From assembly GCA_949825025.1 (NCBI GenBank), contig OX463784.1:3041668-3105667 (forward strand): 64,000 nt of DNA, read 5' to 3'. How positions within the stretch are numbered: position 1 is the stretch's first letter; the number at the start of each line of letters is the position of its first letter. Of the stretch, positions 1 to 12,445 are shown piece after piece. A model generated the notes under the pieces. The model was not told where the DNA came from. It did no database searches and saw only the letters and a list, made by a program, of their open reading frames with translations. The translations under genes and the position numbers were made by a program. The stretch comes from Siphlonurus alternatus (Eukaryota; Arthropoda; Insecta; Ephemeroptera; Siphlonuridae).

Positions 1-103
1 ATCGAATTTTAATTTATACATGTTCAATCAAAATTGTAAATGAAAAAATGCAATAATACTTATTTTTTAATTTTAATATATTAAAAAAGCTGTGAAACAT
101 TGC

Positions 104-166
104 TGAAAACGGTCACCAATCCAAATAACAACCGCGCTCGACGTTTCTGGACATCGGACCTCTCTA
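104..166 (-). mobile_element. 5S rRNA-derived SINE fragment
   Basis: GAAAACGGTCACCAATCC and ACCGCGCTCGACGTTTCTGG correspond to the 5S-like head on the - strand. No tail is attached. Confidence 0.5.
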
Positions 167-336
167 GTAACTTTTTGAAAGTTCTAGAAGCCGTTGGTAA
201 CACGACCAATGGGGAATCAGAGTGACGTCATGGCGAAAGGTGGGGAGGCAAGCTGGCTCTAAAAGTCGGTGCTCTCTCCCGTTTCTCATCAGTTGCAAAC
301 TGACTGCTTCGGCAGTCAGTAGCAGCCTCTTACGAG

Positions 337-379
337 CCATACTGATGAGCCTTGGAAAAGGAGAAACGCGGTTCTATGG
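337..379 (+). ncRNA. Hammerhead-ribozyme-like motif (type I)
   Basis: CTGATGA at 342-348 is followed by a 4-bp stem (CCTT 350-353 with AAGG 358-361, loop GGAA), then GAAA at 363-366. CCATA (337-341) pairs with TATGG (375-379) as stem I. ACGCGGTT between them could form a very short stem III and a U-H site. Type I hammerheads with tiny stem III occur in Penelope-like elements and animal retrozymes. Stem III is weak and a G/A pair closes stem II, so activity is uncertain. Confidence 0.35.
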
Positions 380-780
380 ATATAAGAGTGAATGCTGCTA
401 TGGAACTGAATATCGATATTTTATACTGTGGCGCCAAGGTTGAACATGAAAGCTGATGTAAAAAATCAACAATCGTGACCTTGAAAACTCACCTAAATAT
501 TTTATTAATGTTACTAAATAATGAGATTGTAATATATTATTGCAATTAACAATTTACACCATCATTTACTCTACGTATGTACAAGTATAATATAATTATA
601 TTATGTGAAGCAGAAACAAAAAAATCATGCAAAGAATAAAACTGTTCGTTTCTGTATATTTCATTGTGAATAAAAAATAAAAATATTAATTAGTGAATTG
701 CGATATCTATTTTTTTTACCAACATAAATGTTAGAAAATTGAGTTCAATGTGCATTAGGATGTTGTTATTCATGTCTTTT

Positions 781-1010
781 TTTTTTTTTTTTTGTTGATA
801 CGTTACTCCTAACTCGCGCAATGCGACTACGATTACGAGAAAACGTGGTCGCGACCGCCGCGCGGCCGTATGCTCGCAAGTAAAACATCGCTTCGACCTT
901 AGGTTATGTGACGTCATTGCTACTAGCCGCGCGGCATTCCTTCGCTCATATTTAGACAATGGTGCGACCTGAGCAACTAAAACTTGCATCCGGACTCTTG
1001 TGAGGACCAT
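781..1010 (-). other. Possible retroposed sequence with poly(A)
   Basis: On the - strand a CpG-rich open stretch (690-1010) runs into A17 at 777-794. It could be a SINE or retropseudogene 3' end. I do not recognise the translated sequence. Confidence 0.3.
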
Positions 1011-1130
1011 ATCTGCATATGACTTTTCAACTTCAGGAAACCTTTAAGTGTGTTGTTGCAAATTGTGAGCAGTTTTAGTCGCTTGAATCGATTTCAATAG
1101 ATTTTTCATGAATTAGCCAGTAGTATTATG

Positions 1131-1680
1131 CAAGGTTGGCTTTATACAGGTTAAGCCACGTGCGTATTTCGTGCGTCATTTTTCCACTATTTCCAGGGCC
1201 CCTTGCACCGCGAAAATTCAAAAATAGCATTGCATCACAGAGACCCTACAGAGACCTCCGTGTCTTATGGGTAGGAATTTGAAGAACCTTGAATTTGGTT
1301 CCACCGGAATTTCGAGTGGCCACACTACTATCGAGCAATCATCATAATTTCATTATTTATGACGTCATCTGAGCTGGCCAATCGCTGATCACAAAATCGC
1401 CTATTGGCTATCTCGGATGACGTCACTGATGATGAAACCAACGGTGATTGGTCGATAGTAGTGTGGCCACTCGGAATTCCAGTGGAACTAAATTCAAGGT
1501 TCTTCAAATTTCTACCCATATAAGACACGGAGGTCTCTGTAGGGTCTCTGATTTCATCATGGGCGCATTCAAAAAGTTCCGCGTCACGATGGGTCCTGGA
1601 ATACTTGAATCTGATTGGCTAAGCCCGCCCCCATTAACATTGGTCAAATCGGAGGCTTAACCTGTATAAAGCCAACCTTG
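1131..1680. mobile_element. 550-bp fold-back element with 8-bp target duplication
   Basis: Flanked by GTATTATG (1123-1130, 1681-1688). Ends CAAGGTTGGCTTTATACAGG and its complement. Inner arms (GAGACCTCCGTGTCTTATGG; GAGTGGCCACACTACTATCG) are inverted around TGACGTCA motifs. Relatives at 33253-33703, 43637-44166 and 49055-49440 share the GACCTCCGTGTCTTATGG arms. Confidence 0.88.
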
Positions 1681-1733
1681 GTATTATGTATGTGTAATTA
1701 TATAGTATCATAAATGCATTGTGCTGATTTAGT

Positions 1734-1835
<102 letters not shown>

Positions 1836-1904
1836 AAAAATATCTAGAGTTTCTTTCAGAGAGAAAAAGAAAGATATTAAATCTCAATTTGAGATTGCCA
1901 TAGT

Positions 1905-2215
1905 GCATTGACCGCGTTTTTGTTAGATCACCGAAGTCAAGCAATGTCAAGTATTGTTTTATATATTATTGGATGGGTGACCGTTTCAAATAAAACTTAT
2001 TGTACTGGGGTAAATTCGTCTCACTTTCCACCCAGTGCAGTGATGCACTTGTGTGTAGTTCCCTAAGCTTTTGATATATATCACTTTAATCCATTTATAA
2101 AAAGTAGCGGTGTCCGTCCTGAAATGAGGTTATTTTACATCAACTCCCTCAGCGAATGCTGGGATGCGTATAACAGCTAGGCTGTGGCCGCCAATCTTTC
2201 CTTTCCCTTAACTAT
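1905..2215 (+). mobile_element. 5S rRNA-derived SINE
   Basis: The head GTTAGATCACCGAAGTCAAG and ATTGGATGGGTGACCG resembles the internal promoter half of 5S rRNA. The tail (GTCCGTCCTG, CCCTCAGCGAATGCTGGGAT, GGCTGTGGCCGCC) matches other copies. Confidence 0.7.
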
Positions 2216-2489
2216 CTCTATCTATATTATCTCGATGCGAGCTCCAAGTTCATATAGTTAAATATTTAAATATATTTAATAATAAGCAAAAAATAATATA
2301 AATATAATTATTGTATGGTACAAATTAAAAAAAAAAAAAACAATAAAAATCATAATACCAAAATATATGCAAATAATTTCCAGCTAGTTTTTTATTAGAT
2401 GGCAGCACCATTCAACTCAATTGGAAGCACATTATGTTGCATACTTTCAGGCACATATTTTAGAAGAGTGGCTAACCTGTTGTAAAAGT

Positions 2490-2625
2490 TATGTACACTA
2501 ATCGCCTTGGAAAATTTCTAACTTGCAGCCTTGTTAAACACCATGCCCTGTGTTATTCTTACGGGACACAGTGATTAATAAGGCTGCAATGAGACATTTT
2601 CTGAGGCGATGAGTGTACTCAAACC
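2490..2625. repeat. Small inverted repeat, copy 1
   Basis: GTACACTAATCGCCTTGGAA and TGCAGCCTTGTTAA are inverted as TTAATAAGGCTGCAATGAGA and GAGGCGATGAGTGTAC. A second copy is at 62348-62475. Confidence 0.75.
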
Positions 2626-4299
2626 AAAACTTTTGTAAAATAATAATTGTGTTTTCTGAATGAAAGTCTTTTGAATTTAGTTTTCAATTTTTTATGTTTT
2701 TTTTTAATAATTAAAAATGTATTGCGATAATAACAATTGTCATCATTTTTTTATAATTTTAACATTCTAAACTAAAATTTCTTCAGCTATAATGTACGTG
2801 TCTTAAAATTCATTGTTTTTTTAAAACAAACTTTTAAAATTAAAATTAAACTGGAACAAAGGATTATTTACTAATCAATTAAGGCTTAACCTGAGAAATT
2901 TGGACGAAAAATTCGCTACAACAGATTTTCTTCAAATTAATTTGGTGGACTCACAACAATCGTCAAATTAGCTCTGAATTTTTTCGGATTTTTTTAACCG
3001 TTGGTTTAATTATAATTAATCTATTTAAATGAGAATTTTGTATCCTTCCAATGTTAAATTTGTTAATTAGCATCAGAGTCTTCTGCGCGCAATGTTTTTA
3101 CAAAACATTGTTCAATGTCTGTCGCGTGGTGTAATTTTCGATTGTTGAACGCGAGACAGCAAAAAAAGTAAACAAACTCCGTTGTTTACAATTTTTGCCG
3201 GTGGCGGCGCCACCAGCGAGCGGTAATTATCAAGGAAAGCATTATGAATAACATGAAAAACTAATAGAAATAATTAAAATATTGAGGACATGTTTTCAAA
3301 AATCAAGTAGAATGGAATGAGAGGCATGATTAATAATTTACTATGTTGAAAAACGTAAAAAACATATATATTATATATTTTTCATCGACATTTTTGATCT
3401 CGTGACCGATCTTTTTTATTTTTTACACAATTATACGTGTGGTAGGTATGATCGTCTTTACCTCTGAAGTGATGCAAGTTGCATACTGAAAAGGATGAAA
3501 TTATATTTATATAATATATAAAAAAAAAATGTTTAGTTCTTATTGTTTTATTCATATATAAATATAACATAATTTTATATATATGCATGTATTGTATAAT
3601 AAAAAATTGCTTTAATCAATGCGATTATACATGAAATGGAGTTACGTACAGTGTAAGACGTACGTGCGTATGCATATACATCGAAAAATATTATTTGCGA
3701 AATGGATGGAGGATGCAAATTAATTAAATTATAAATATATGCTACTGTTTTTTTTTTTTTTTTTTTTCAAATTAATTAAGGCGGTGAGATGACACGAAAC
3801 TGCTGTTCAACATATAGTTGCATTTGATTAACGTGTTAATAACCAAATACCAAATCCATAACAAATCTGAATTTATTTGAGAGGCAGGTTTTAGTGCCTA
3901 CGATGCCATGTAAGCCAAATATGCCATGGCATTGAAAACATTTCAAAACAATTAATTAAATGACGATTTTTTTTTAACTTAATTTGTACGTAGCTTGTCT
4001 CTCCATAGAAAGCCCTATATGCTGAAAATAAAAAAAATTATAATAATTAAGATCGGCTCGTTTAATTAATTTGAAATTTTTTTCTACATCTTTAGGCACT
4101 AAAATCTGCTTCTCGAAAAATTTTCAGAATTTTGTAATTTGTTAAAGTTTATAATTTACATGTCAATCAAATTGAATTGAAAATTTATTGATGTATTGAC
4201 TTCGGGTTCTGTGGACCATTGCAAGCGGTCATTGCCCGTAAAAATGTGAACATGTCAATCAAAGGGGACTACGTTGAACAGCTGATACGTGTTATCTGT

Positions 4300-4520
4300 A
4301 ACTTGAAATCTGGGAACTATTTTTAAAAAATTCATTTAAGTCAATTTTATGACGTCATGATGTGACTCTTTTTAAGAAAAATATATACAGAACTTGCCGC
4401 TTCTTGACGTGTTGTAAAATGAAGTTGCAATTATTTTTAAAAAACAAATCCCAGGCTCTAAAAATCTGAAATAAATTGGTGTAGCATAACTTTGGATCAT
4501 CTATCCAAACCTGCAATAAG
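4300..4520. mobile_element. Decayed copy of the TGCAGAAATGGATAGAGGG fold-back family
   Basis: GGGAACTATTTTTAAAAAAT, TTTATGACGTCA, CAGGCTCTAAAAATCTGAAA and GTAGCATAACTTTGGATC match the family seen at 29060, 38344, 41793 and 62694. Confidence 0.6.
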
Positions 4521-4847
4521 TATAATAATAATAATAAATAGTTCAGTACACTGCATTAGTTCATTTATTTCTCTCCCGTAATAATTACTATATATATATT
4601 ATTACTTGGTATGTCTTCCAATAATATAAATAAACAATGGAGAAGAAGAATTAATAAAATTTTGTAAGATCTTCAGCTAGATAAATGACTCAAGATATCA
4701 AGATTTAATTAATAATTTTTAAAAATAGGAGAAGACATGAAAAGAAATTGAAACATTTATTTTTTTCAAAATGATATTATATTTAATGTACATTTTATTG
4801 TACTATACTCTGATGTGCATTTGGCACTTACACTTGGCAACTATAAG

Positions 4848-7255
4848 TTACAGCTTCAGTCTTTTTCTACTATGAGTTTTATGAGATGGTGTCCACCGTA
4901 GGATCTGTTCCGTCGTGTTTAGGCCGATGTTTGTAAGGAGAGGTGAGAGGAACTTCTTTAGAATCAATTGAGCAATAGATTTACGATGGATCTCAGAGCT
5001 GCAATGCAATACAGTGGATTCCTTAAGGTAGGGTAAAATAATGTCACTTAGGTATTTTGAAATATTTGTTGATTTTTTGCAGAATGGTAAAACCTTTTCA
5101 ACAAATTTTTTAAGGATTTCTAAACAAGAGACAAATTCTGGCGATGGATATCTTAGGCCTCCTCGGTCATGAAGTGTAATCAGACCATGCAATGGTTGAT
5201 TTGATGCAGGAACCTCCAAGCCAGATAAACATTCACTACATGACGATTGTTCAAACACAGTTTGAAGAATGTAGCCAGTGAACATTGCCAAATTTGCAAT
5301 TTCTAAATTCACTTCAGGAATAGCTACTGGATCCATCATTTGCTGAAGTAATTCATTGGCTTCGGGACAATCTAGATCAAGATTAGGTTCATTCTGTTCT
5401 TTTACAGGAGTTTTAGGAAATTTTGCATTTGAAATGAAGGAACTGGGGACTGCAACATTTGAAGTTCCTGGCGCTTGCAGCACACCAACAGCCAAAATTT
5501 TCCTAATGGCACTCTCTGCAGCTCTCGTGTCTGTGATATCATTAAATCCTCCACTGGTACGTACAGTTCCAAAGATGGACTCAACAGGGTCACTTGACAG
5601 GTTTCTCGTCAACACGAATTTATGACCTTGGCCTAGAAGATACTTCACACATTCTACAGTAGACTGAGCAGTAAAGATGAAGGCATTGAAGGTTTGTTTT
5701 GTGAGTCCTTTGAAACCACTGGCTTTGGAAGCTTCTTGAAGTTCAGTCAGATACTGTGGGAACTCGTAACTGAGCCAGTGAAGTCGTTCATCATTTACAC
5801 TAGTAAATGGTTTTTTTAAAGGATTATTTTGCACAATGTATTGTGTGCAGTCATGAATGTCATGGAGCTGGAAAAATTTGTTCATGTTCTGCATGAATCG
5901 CACAGTGGGACCTGCTTCTGCAAAATTCAGTTTACTGGTTACTTGAAAGCTATTTTTCATTAGGTAAATTAATAGAATGATGAGTTCAATACCAAATACT
6001 TGAATGGCTGTCAATACATTCATTTTCTGTAAATTAGATGGATGTAGGTGTTTTTTCCATGTAATGTATCTTGCTGGTTTCAATGTTCAATCTTTCTGCA
6101 TCTTATAGATTTCTTCTAGGTATTTGCTGTTAATTTTTCCGATCAGATCACACATTGTGTTCTCAAGAAATTGAGTTCTTGCATTTTTAATCAAGTGACA
6201 GTAATCATAACTAAGTAGCATGGTATCTGACGTTCTAACAGGGTGTTCAACAGCAATTTTCATCTCTCCACGACCAAACTTTCGAAACATATTGATGTTT
6301 ACCTGAGCATTATCAACCACAATTCTTATCATTTTCAGGCCTAGCTTCTCCAAACCAGAAAGGACCCGTACAGTCAAAGAATATTGCTCCTCACCTTTCA
6401 AGGATCGAGTGAAAAAATATGAAACTGGAATAGTAAAGATTTTTGTCAGGCCATGCACGACAAAACACAACATTTTGTTAGCAACTTTCTTCTTGGCTTC
6501 AATGTCGTTACTATAGATGTCTTCAGCGTCTACCAAGCCTTCAAACTTGCCTGTCTTTCTGTTGTATTCCAGTCGTTCGAACAACTTCAATTCATCAATA
6601 ATGAGAGAAGCTGATCTATGCTTTTCAGGAAGTAGTTCAATTTCAGACTTGATTCTAGCTGTTGCTAGGTCTGAGAGACCGGTTCCAGATTTAAGGTCTC
6701 CGAGAAGCTTGTCAAGAGTGGTGCGGCATGGGGAATTTACCAGTTTCCATTTTCTAGCTTTCTCGTAACCTCTTGGTGATGTCATTCTCCAAATAGTACA
6801 TAGACGGAGAGAAAGTTCACTCCATTTTGGGTTTTTTTTGTCAAAATTCATAATTTGATCGTAGAGAAAGGTTGCAAGAGGATCACCTTCCAAACATTTA
6901 CATTTAATTTTTTCTATGATTTCAGAGTCAGCTTGGTATCTGTCTGTCTGGATTTGTTTTTGTTTAAGATCATTTTGGTAATTTTCAATTTTTTTTTCTA
7001 GGCGATTGATTTTCAAATTTAAATTCTTTTTTTCTTTTTTTAATGTTTCAACAACATGTAACAAATTTTTAGGGAATGTGTCAACTTGGATGTTTTTTTC
7101 ACATTTTTTTATTATTTTTACTTCTTGATTTTGTACTTCATAAGTTGTAGATTGTGAAGAAAAGTTTACTGAAACTTTTTTTCTGATTTCTTGAGCATAT
7201 TCTTCACATGTCACTGTCTCTTCAATGTCAGCAGGGGGATGGGCAGCATGGGAAA
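4848..7255 (-). CDS. P-type transposase exon 5: coiled coil and DDE core, interrupted by one in-frame TGA
   Basis: Acceptor CTGTTTCAG at 7256. The exon runs to a stop at 4848, with AATAAA on the same strand at 4794-4799. Order: coiled coil (VVETLKKEKKNLNLKINRLE), then the RNase H-like core. Likely catalytic residues are D467 in IIDELKLF, D561 in IVVDNAQVN and E805 in SSDPVESIFGTVR, followed by GGFND. These resemble the D-D-E of THAP9 and P transposase. A single TGA at 6087-6089 (codon about 636) lies between the second D and the E. The frame is open on both sides, giving about 635 residues before the stop and 412 after it. Without readthrough the product keeps the THAP finger and coiled coil but lacks the third catalytic residue. 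Confidence 0.88.
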
Positions 7256-7630
7256 CTGAAACAGAAAGCAAAAACAAAAATCAATAACAATATCAAACAA
7301 GAAATGTGACTTCTTTTTTTTATTCTCATGAATTTTTGATTTCACAACCTTTTTTTTTCTTTAAGCTAATGATTCCATCTCAGAGTAAAAAAAAAAAAAA
7401 AAAAACGGATAAAATTGTTACAAAATAATATATATTTACAAATGGATAATAAAAGACTATATTCTGCTCATTTCATAAAAAGCAGGTCCTTTCATCTTTA
7501 ATCATCTGTTTTTGCTTGATCGAAGCATAGCATTACTACATTACAGGAACCAGTTCCGAGAATGCAATGATTTATGGTCATAGGACATTGCATGATGGGA
7601 GAGCACACCACCATTTAATCAATTATTTAC

Positions 7631-7754
7631 CTTGTAGCTTGGCCTGCATCGTGATTTGCGATCTTGATCCCTGTGAGCCGTCGTCATCCGGTGGCAGACT
7701 TCCAGCTCTCTTCTTTGAATCTTCATCACCGCTCGGCACAGAATTCACATGGTC
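7631..7754 (-). CDS. P-type transposase exon 4: linker
   Basis: Acceptor TGTCCCACAG, donor CAAG|GTAAAT. Encodes a hydrophilic linker (DHVNSVPSGDEDSKKRAGSL, then SRSQITMQAKLQ). It is recognised only by splice sites and matching phase between exons 3 and 5. Confidence 0.72.
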
Positions 7755-8028
7755 CTGTGGGACAATGGTAATAAATTAAAAATTGACATCACTTGTTTTT
7801 AAATCAGGAAGCAGATCCGGAACAATTATTTCAGCCTTTGCTTATTTAAATTTGATCAAAACTAGTTTTGGTCAAATCATAAAAAACAAAACCCAACGAG
7901 AGAGAAAAATCCGGTTACCTCTCTCTCGTCGGGTCTAAATTTAATTTGCACTCAAACTGAATCATGCTAAGTTACAAGGAGTTCTTAAAAGACTTTTATG
8001 CATTCAGTAATTATATTTGTTGTGATAC

Positions 8029-8031
<3 letters not shown>

Positions 8032-8070
<39 letters not shown>

Positions 8071-8071
8071 T
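8032..8071 (+). repeat. (TA)n(CA)n microsatellite
   Basis: TA tract running into CA tract inside the P-element gene intron 3. Confidence 0.9.
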
Positions 8072-8162
8072 ATTAAATAATTATATGAAGACTGTGGCAA
8101 CCCTGTGGAAAAATTTAAAATATTCAATAACAGATCCATGAGATTAGAGGATAAAAACTCAC

Positions 8163-8413
8163 GAGCATGGTCTTGACTAGTTTTTCTGGCCCTTGAAAAT
8201 CTTCGATGGGCCTATGTGTTGGTGAGAGGATGATGTTCGCCTTCTGCTTGCCGTTCACTGTGACGATCACCTCTGAGCAGTGCTGCTCTTGCAAAACGCA
8301 CACATCTGGGTCCGTCACCTTCACGTTCTCCTTTATTTGGTTGGCTACAACATCTACCTTGGCCTTCTTGGGGGCGGGAGGCTCAAGATCTGCCGTGTCA
8401 GCATAACTGTCAG
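8163..8413 (-). CDS. P-type transposase exon 3: linker
   Basis: Acceptor TGTTTCGCAG, donor CTC|GTGAGT. Encodes a charged linker (DTADLEPPAPKKAKVDVVAN) with a possible nuclear localisation signal PKKAK, ending EKLVKTML. No recognised domain. The phase fits both neighbours. Confidence 0.78.
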
Positions 8414-8959
8414 CTGCGAAACATTGGTGATAAAAATAATAAATCCTATAAGACAACCCATCACATCAGATTAACAATATATTAGTTGTCTTTAGCAATT
8501 AAGATAAATAAATTAAAATAACAAATAACTAAAACTAATTAAAATAAATTTAAAAAAAATTGTTACAATATAAAACCATTTAATATTAAATATAAAATTG
8601 GAATCTAGGGGATACCAAGTAGTCTTTTCCTTAAAATAAGCAAATAATAAGTATGTTTCCAATTTTAAATGGAAAAAGTTTGACTTGTTTTTTTTTTGTT
8701 TTTTTTTTCCAAAAAAAAAACTGCATATAAATTAAAACTTTCTAACGTGTGCTGCACTTTCGTACTCCTCCACGCGAGTTAAACAGCATTTAACAAAAAT
8801 AGGAAAAGCAATTCACATTATATTTTTTTTTTACAACATATTAATGTGAACTTGGATTAATAATTAAATTTTAAAAATTAATTTAATTAAATTACACATA
8901 CACTGATTCTAGAAATTATTTAAAATTGAAATGACAGAAATGATCTGCAATAGGTACAC

Positions 8960-9485
8960 ATTTTTATTTCACTTGTGTGCAAGTCATATTTAACGAGAAT
9001 AACGATAATCTAAAACCATAGTGAACAATACAAACCGTGATTAGAAAGCACTTAAAATGCAATTTTTTTCCGACAAAATTTCCGAATTACAGTATACTTA
9101 TATAAAAATTTGTTAATACTGTATGTATAAATCCTGAAACTAATAAAAGTAATATAAAAGTGTGCACATGAAATACTTGATTTAATTTAAATGATATACT
9201 CAAAGTATTACTTATTACGTTAGTGCACGTATTGAAAAGAAATTATAAAAATTGGGTGATAAAAATATAAAATGTTAAAAAAGTTGCATCAGGCCATATT
9301 TTTTATTCTCTAATATATTAGTACTTTTTCATGATGTTACCTTAAAAAAGAGGCGTGCCATAAAAAAAACTTGCCTGCGGTGATGTTTTGGGGGACACGC
9401 CCCCCAAATCCCCCGATGGAATGTTTTCGATCTTTATCCTGAGAACCCCCCTCCCCCCCTTCGGCAAATCTTGGCTACGTCACTG
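8960..9485. mobile_element. Second, truncated copy of the same hAT-type family
   Basis: Shares TTGCATCAGGCCATA, GTATTACTTATTACGTTAG and the terminal TTGGCTACGTCACTG with 11030-11366. No left end was found. Confidence 0.65.
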
Positions 9486-9783
9486 TAAAAATGTAAAACT
9501 TAAAAACTAGATCGAAGTTGTAAACCTGAAATTTGAGATTTATACTGATGCATAGGGTATATAGTGGAGAATATTTTGATTTGTTGCATAATTTTCATGT
9601 GTGGGAGTTTTTTAAACACTGGGCATGTTATCTTACTCTTAAAAGTGTTAGCAAATATGCTTCTAGCTCTGGCACTAGGAATATATTTGTATTTTTTCTT
9701 TCAATCAATTTAATTATATTTAACATCAGGGCACTTGACGCAGTGGTATACGCCTCTGATTCGTAATCGGATGGTCGTGAGTT

Positions 9784-11366
9784 CAGGGGCGTAGACAAGG
9801 GGGGGGGGGGGTTGGGTGTTATACCCCCCCTCCCCTTGAGAGCTGAACCTTAGAAAATTTTGAGGGAAAAATACAAAAAATGGTACTCGACGGATACGAT
9901 TTAGATAAAATTTTATGACAAATTTTCTTAAAAAAACTTTAAAAATTTATATCCCCGAAACACATTGTTAATACATCTTTAAGGTAGAAATAACACGGAT
10001 CAGCTGGCCCAATGCTAAAAAAATCCCATTCATATTATAAAAATTATGAAAACAATTTATAATGTTCTCCTCTACATCCCCTATCAGTAGGTAAAATATC
10101 AGGTGTACAAAAACGAGCTAGTTTTCGAGTTATTAATTTTTAAAGTTGACTAATTTAACATGGAAGTTCCATTTCTCCATGTTAAATTAGAGAACTATAA
10201 AAATTAATTACTCGAAACCTAGCTCGTTTTTGTATACCTGATATTTTACCTACTGATAGGGGATGTAGAGGAAAACATTTTAATTTTTTTTCATAATTTT
10301 AATGAATGGGATTATTTTAGCATTGGGCCAGCTGAACCGTATTATCTCAACCTTAATTTATTTAAAAACCGGCGTCTACAGTATTATGATTATTTAAGTA
10401 TGCTATAATTCTATTATTTAATTCCAATGTGCTTTTTTGCTTTTTTCTTTCGTCATCGATAGTATAATCATAACATCTAGTCTATGGACTAAAAAAAAAC
10501 TATTATTATAATTATATTATGTAGTATTCATTATTAAGTTATTTATGTTTTTGTAGACAACAATTTTGAAATATAAAAAAATGTTGAAAACATTCCCCGC
10601 ATGATGTTCAGCATAAAACTAAAAATTATACATAAAACATTTTATTATTTTTTAATTAATTATATATTATAGGTATATTACATCTTACTATTAATTGCCA
10701 GTTTTACTGTCTATAATTTATAATACTGTACATATAATATATTTAATTTTATTACTGAATTTAAAAACAAAATCTGATTTTTTTAAATTATTTTTTATTA
10801 ATTTTACAGTATACTTAATGTAATAAATTGATTTTCCTGTCTTGAAAATTTAAATATAAATATTTTTTCTTGCTCGTACATCAGTACATCGTCTTAAAAT
10901 CTGGTATATATATATTTTTTTTACTAGAAAAAGTAGTGACAAAAATATTGTAACTACATAATTAAGATTTACAACTATAAGAAATTTGCTGCAACTTTTC
11001 ATCGAATAAAATTAAAATCCACGTCCCTGTTTCAAAAAAATCGCGCATCATGAAACTAATAAAAATAATATAAAGTTGGTTAATAGATGAATTACTTGAT
11101 TCAACTAAAATTATTTACTCAAAGCTTTATTTATTACTTATTACGTTAGTGCAGCACGTACTGCACGTATTGAAAATAAATTAAAAAATGGGGTGCAAAA
11201 AATATAAAATTTTAAAAAAATTGCATCAGGCCATACATTCTCTATAATAGTATTTTTTAATAATTTTTTCCCTAAAAAGGGGGCGTGTCCTTAAAAAAAA
11301 CGCGCCTGCGGCGGGCAATTGGGGGGCTATGCCCCCCGAACTCCACAAATCCTGGCTATGCCACTG
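9784..11366. mobile_element. hAT-type nonautonomous element inserted in a tRNA-derived SINE
   Basis: Ends CAGGGGCGTAGAC and GGCTATGCCACTG are imperfect inverted repeats. Flanked by the 8-bp duplication CGTGAGTT (9776-9783, 11367-11374). No transposase. Contains its own TTAA-flanked fold-back element. Its right third matches 8960-9485. Confidence 0.82.
9983..10352. mobile_element. TTAA-flanked palindromic element nested in the hAT-type element
   Basis: TTAA at 9979-9982 and 10353-10356. Arms include ACGGATCAGCTGGCCCAATG and CCTCTACATCCCCTATCAGT with inverse copies. Confidence 0.82.
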
Positions 11367-11952
11367 CGTGAGTTCGATCCCAGCCATGCACCGCCAAACT
11401 TTTCACAAGTGGCGGTTGCTAAAGAACACCCACTCGTGCATCCGGGAGGTAATTGATGGCATCCTCCATCAATTGCCAGCCATCCTGACTGAGGTTTCCT
11501 CAGTTACAACCAGGCGAATGCTGGGATGGATTGCTTAGGCCATGGCCGCCCCGGTTTAGAAGGGACCCACAAAAGTAGGCTCTAAGAAGAGCCGGGAGGT
11601 TAAATTCAGTCACTTAATTGTGGCCAGTACCCTATACTAGGGTTCAGTTGAAAAGCTAAGCTAATATCACTCATTACCTTTTTTATTTGGTTCAATGTTT
11701 GAATTAAAATTTAATATTACTTAATATTAAATGAATTAATATTTGAATACAATATTATAAATTAATGTTTATGTAACTTTTCATTATAAAAAAAAATTAA
11801 GCCACGCCCCTTTTTCCCAAAAAGTTGCACTTGCTCTGGCGAGAATTTTGGACCTTCAGGCCTCTATCTGAAGTGCACTGGTAAGAGATATAAACTACCT
11901 TCATCACTGTGTACAAGTAACATTACACTACTTGGATTGTACTAAAACTCAC

Positions 11953-12132
11953 CTTTAACAAGCATCCGTCTTTCTGTTACTGTCTTCGGCTGCATATACT
12001 TTGGATACTTATTGAAGATTGTAGGAACTGCAAACGTTTGTAGCCTTCGGGGTCCAGTAGTTGAAATATAGCAGTCACTAGTAAAATGATTGCTACACAC
12101 GAGAGATTTCTGTCTTGGTTCCCAGCTAGAAC
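11953..12132 (-). CDS. P-type transposase exon 2: THAP domain, C-terminal half
   Basis: Acceptor CTAATTTCAG, donor AAAG|GTGAGT. Encodes SSWEPRQKSLVCSNHFTSDC, supplying the C-x2-H zinc ligands, and ends the finger with the diagnostic AVPTIF motif. Joined to exon 1 it makes a complete C2CH THAP domain at about residues 15-101. Phase 1 at both ends. Confidence 0.88.
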
Positions 12133-12414
12133 CTGAAATTAGACAACGTAGTTTATTAATATGAACTGTACAGAGTAAATATGAGCTTGACATTTTCCAT
12201 CAAACTTCGCAAGAAATTGCAAGGATACGTATTATAAATAACTCTAATGCATGCTTAGTTATTTCCTATAAATATTTAGCATTTTATGTTACCAAGATTT
12301 TAGTTGTAAAAAAATTTTGTGCGTGTATTTTAACTAAAAATGTTTTAATGAACTATTGTATTATAATTATAATTGGATAACCTAACCTGTAGTCTGTTTT
12401 TAGAATAAATATAA

Positions 12415-12445
<31 letters not shown>

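Larger units (their letters stand above)
9728..11660 (+). mobile_element. tRNA-derived SINE, split by the hAT-type insertion
   Basis: The head (9728-9783) has an A-box-like GCAGTGGTATACG and an anticodon arm TCTGATTCGTAATCGGA (CGT, Thr-like). The B-box GAGTTCGATCCC follows the insertion at 11371. The body (CATCCTGACTGAGGTTTCCT, GGCCATGGCCGCC) is shared with the 5S-derived SINEs of this window, so different heads share one tail. Confidence 0.7.

Noticed and set aside
5356..6768. Plus-strand frames over the transposase exon
   Set aside because: They are antisense shadows of the P-type transposase coding sequence.
9728..9783. Functional tRNA-Thr(CGT) gene
   Set aside because: The tRNA-like part is interrupted in the T-arm by an insertion, the acceptor stem does not form, and a SINE body follows.
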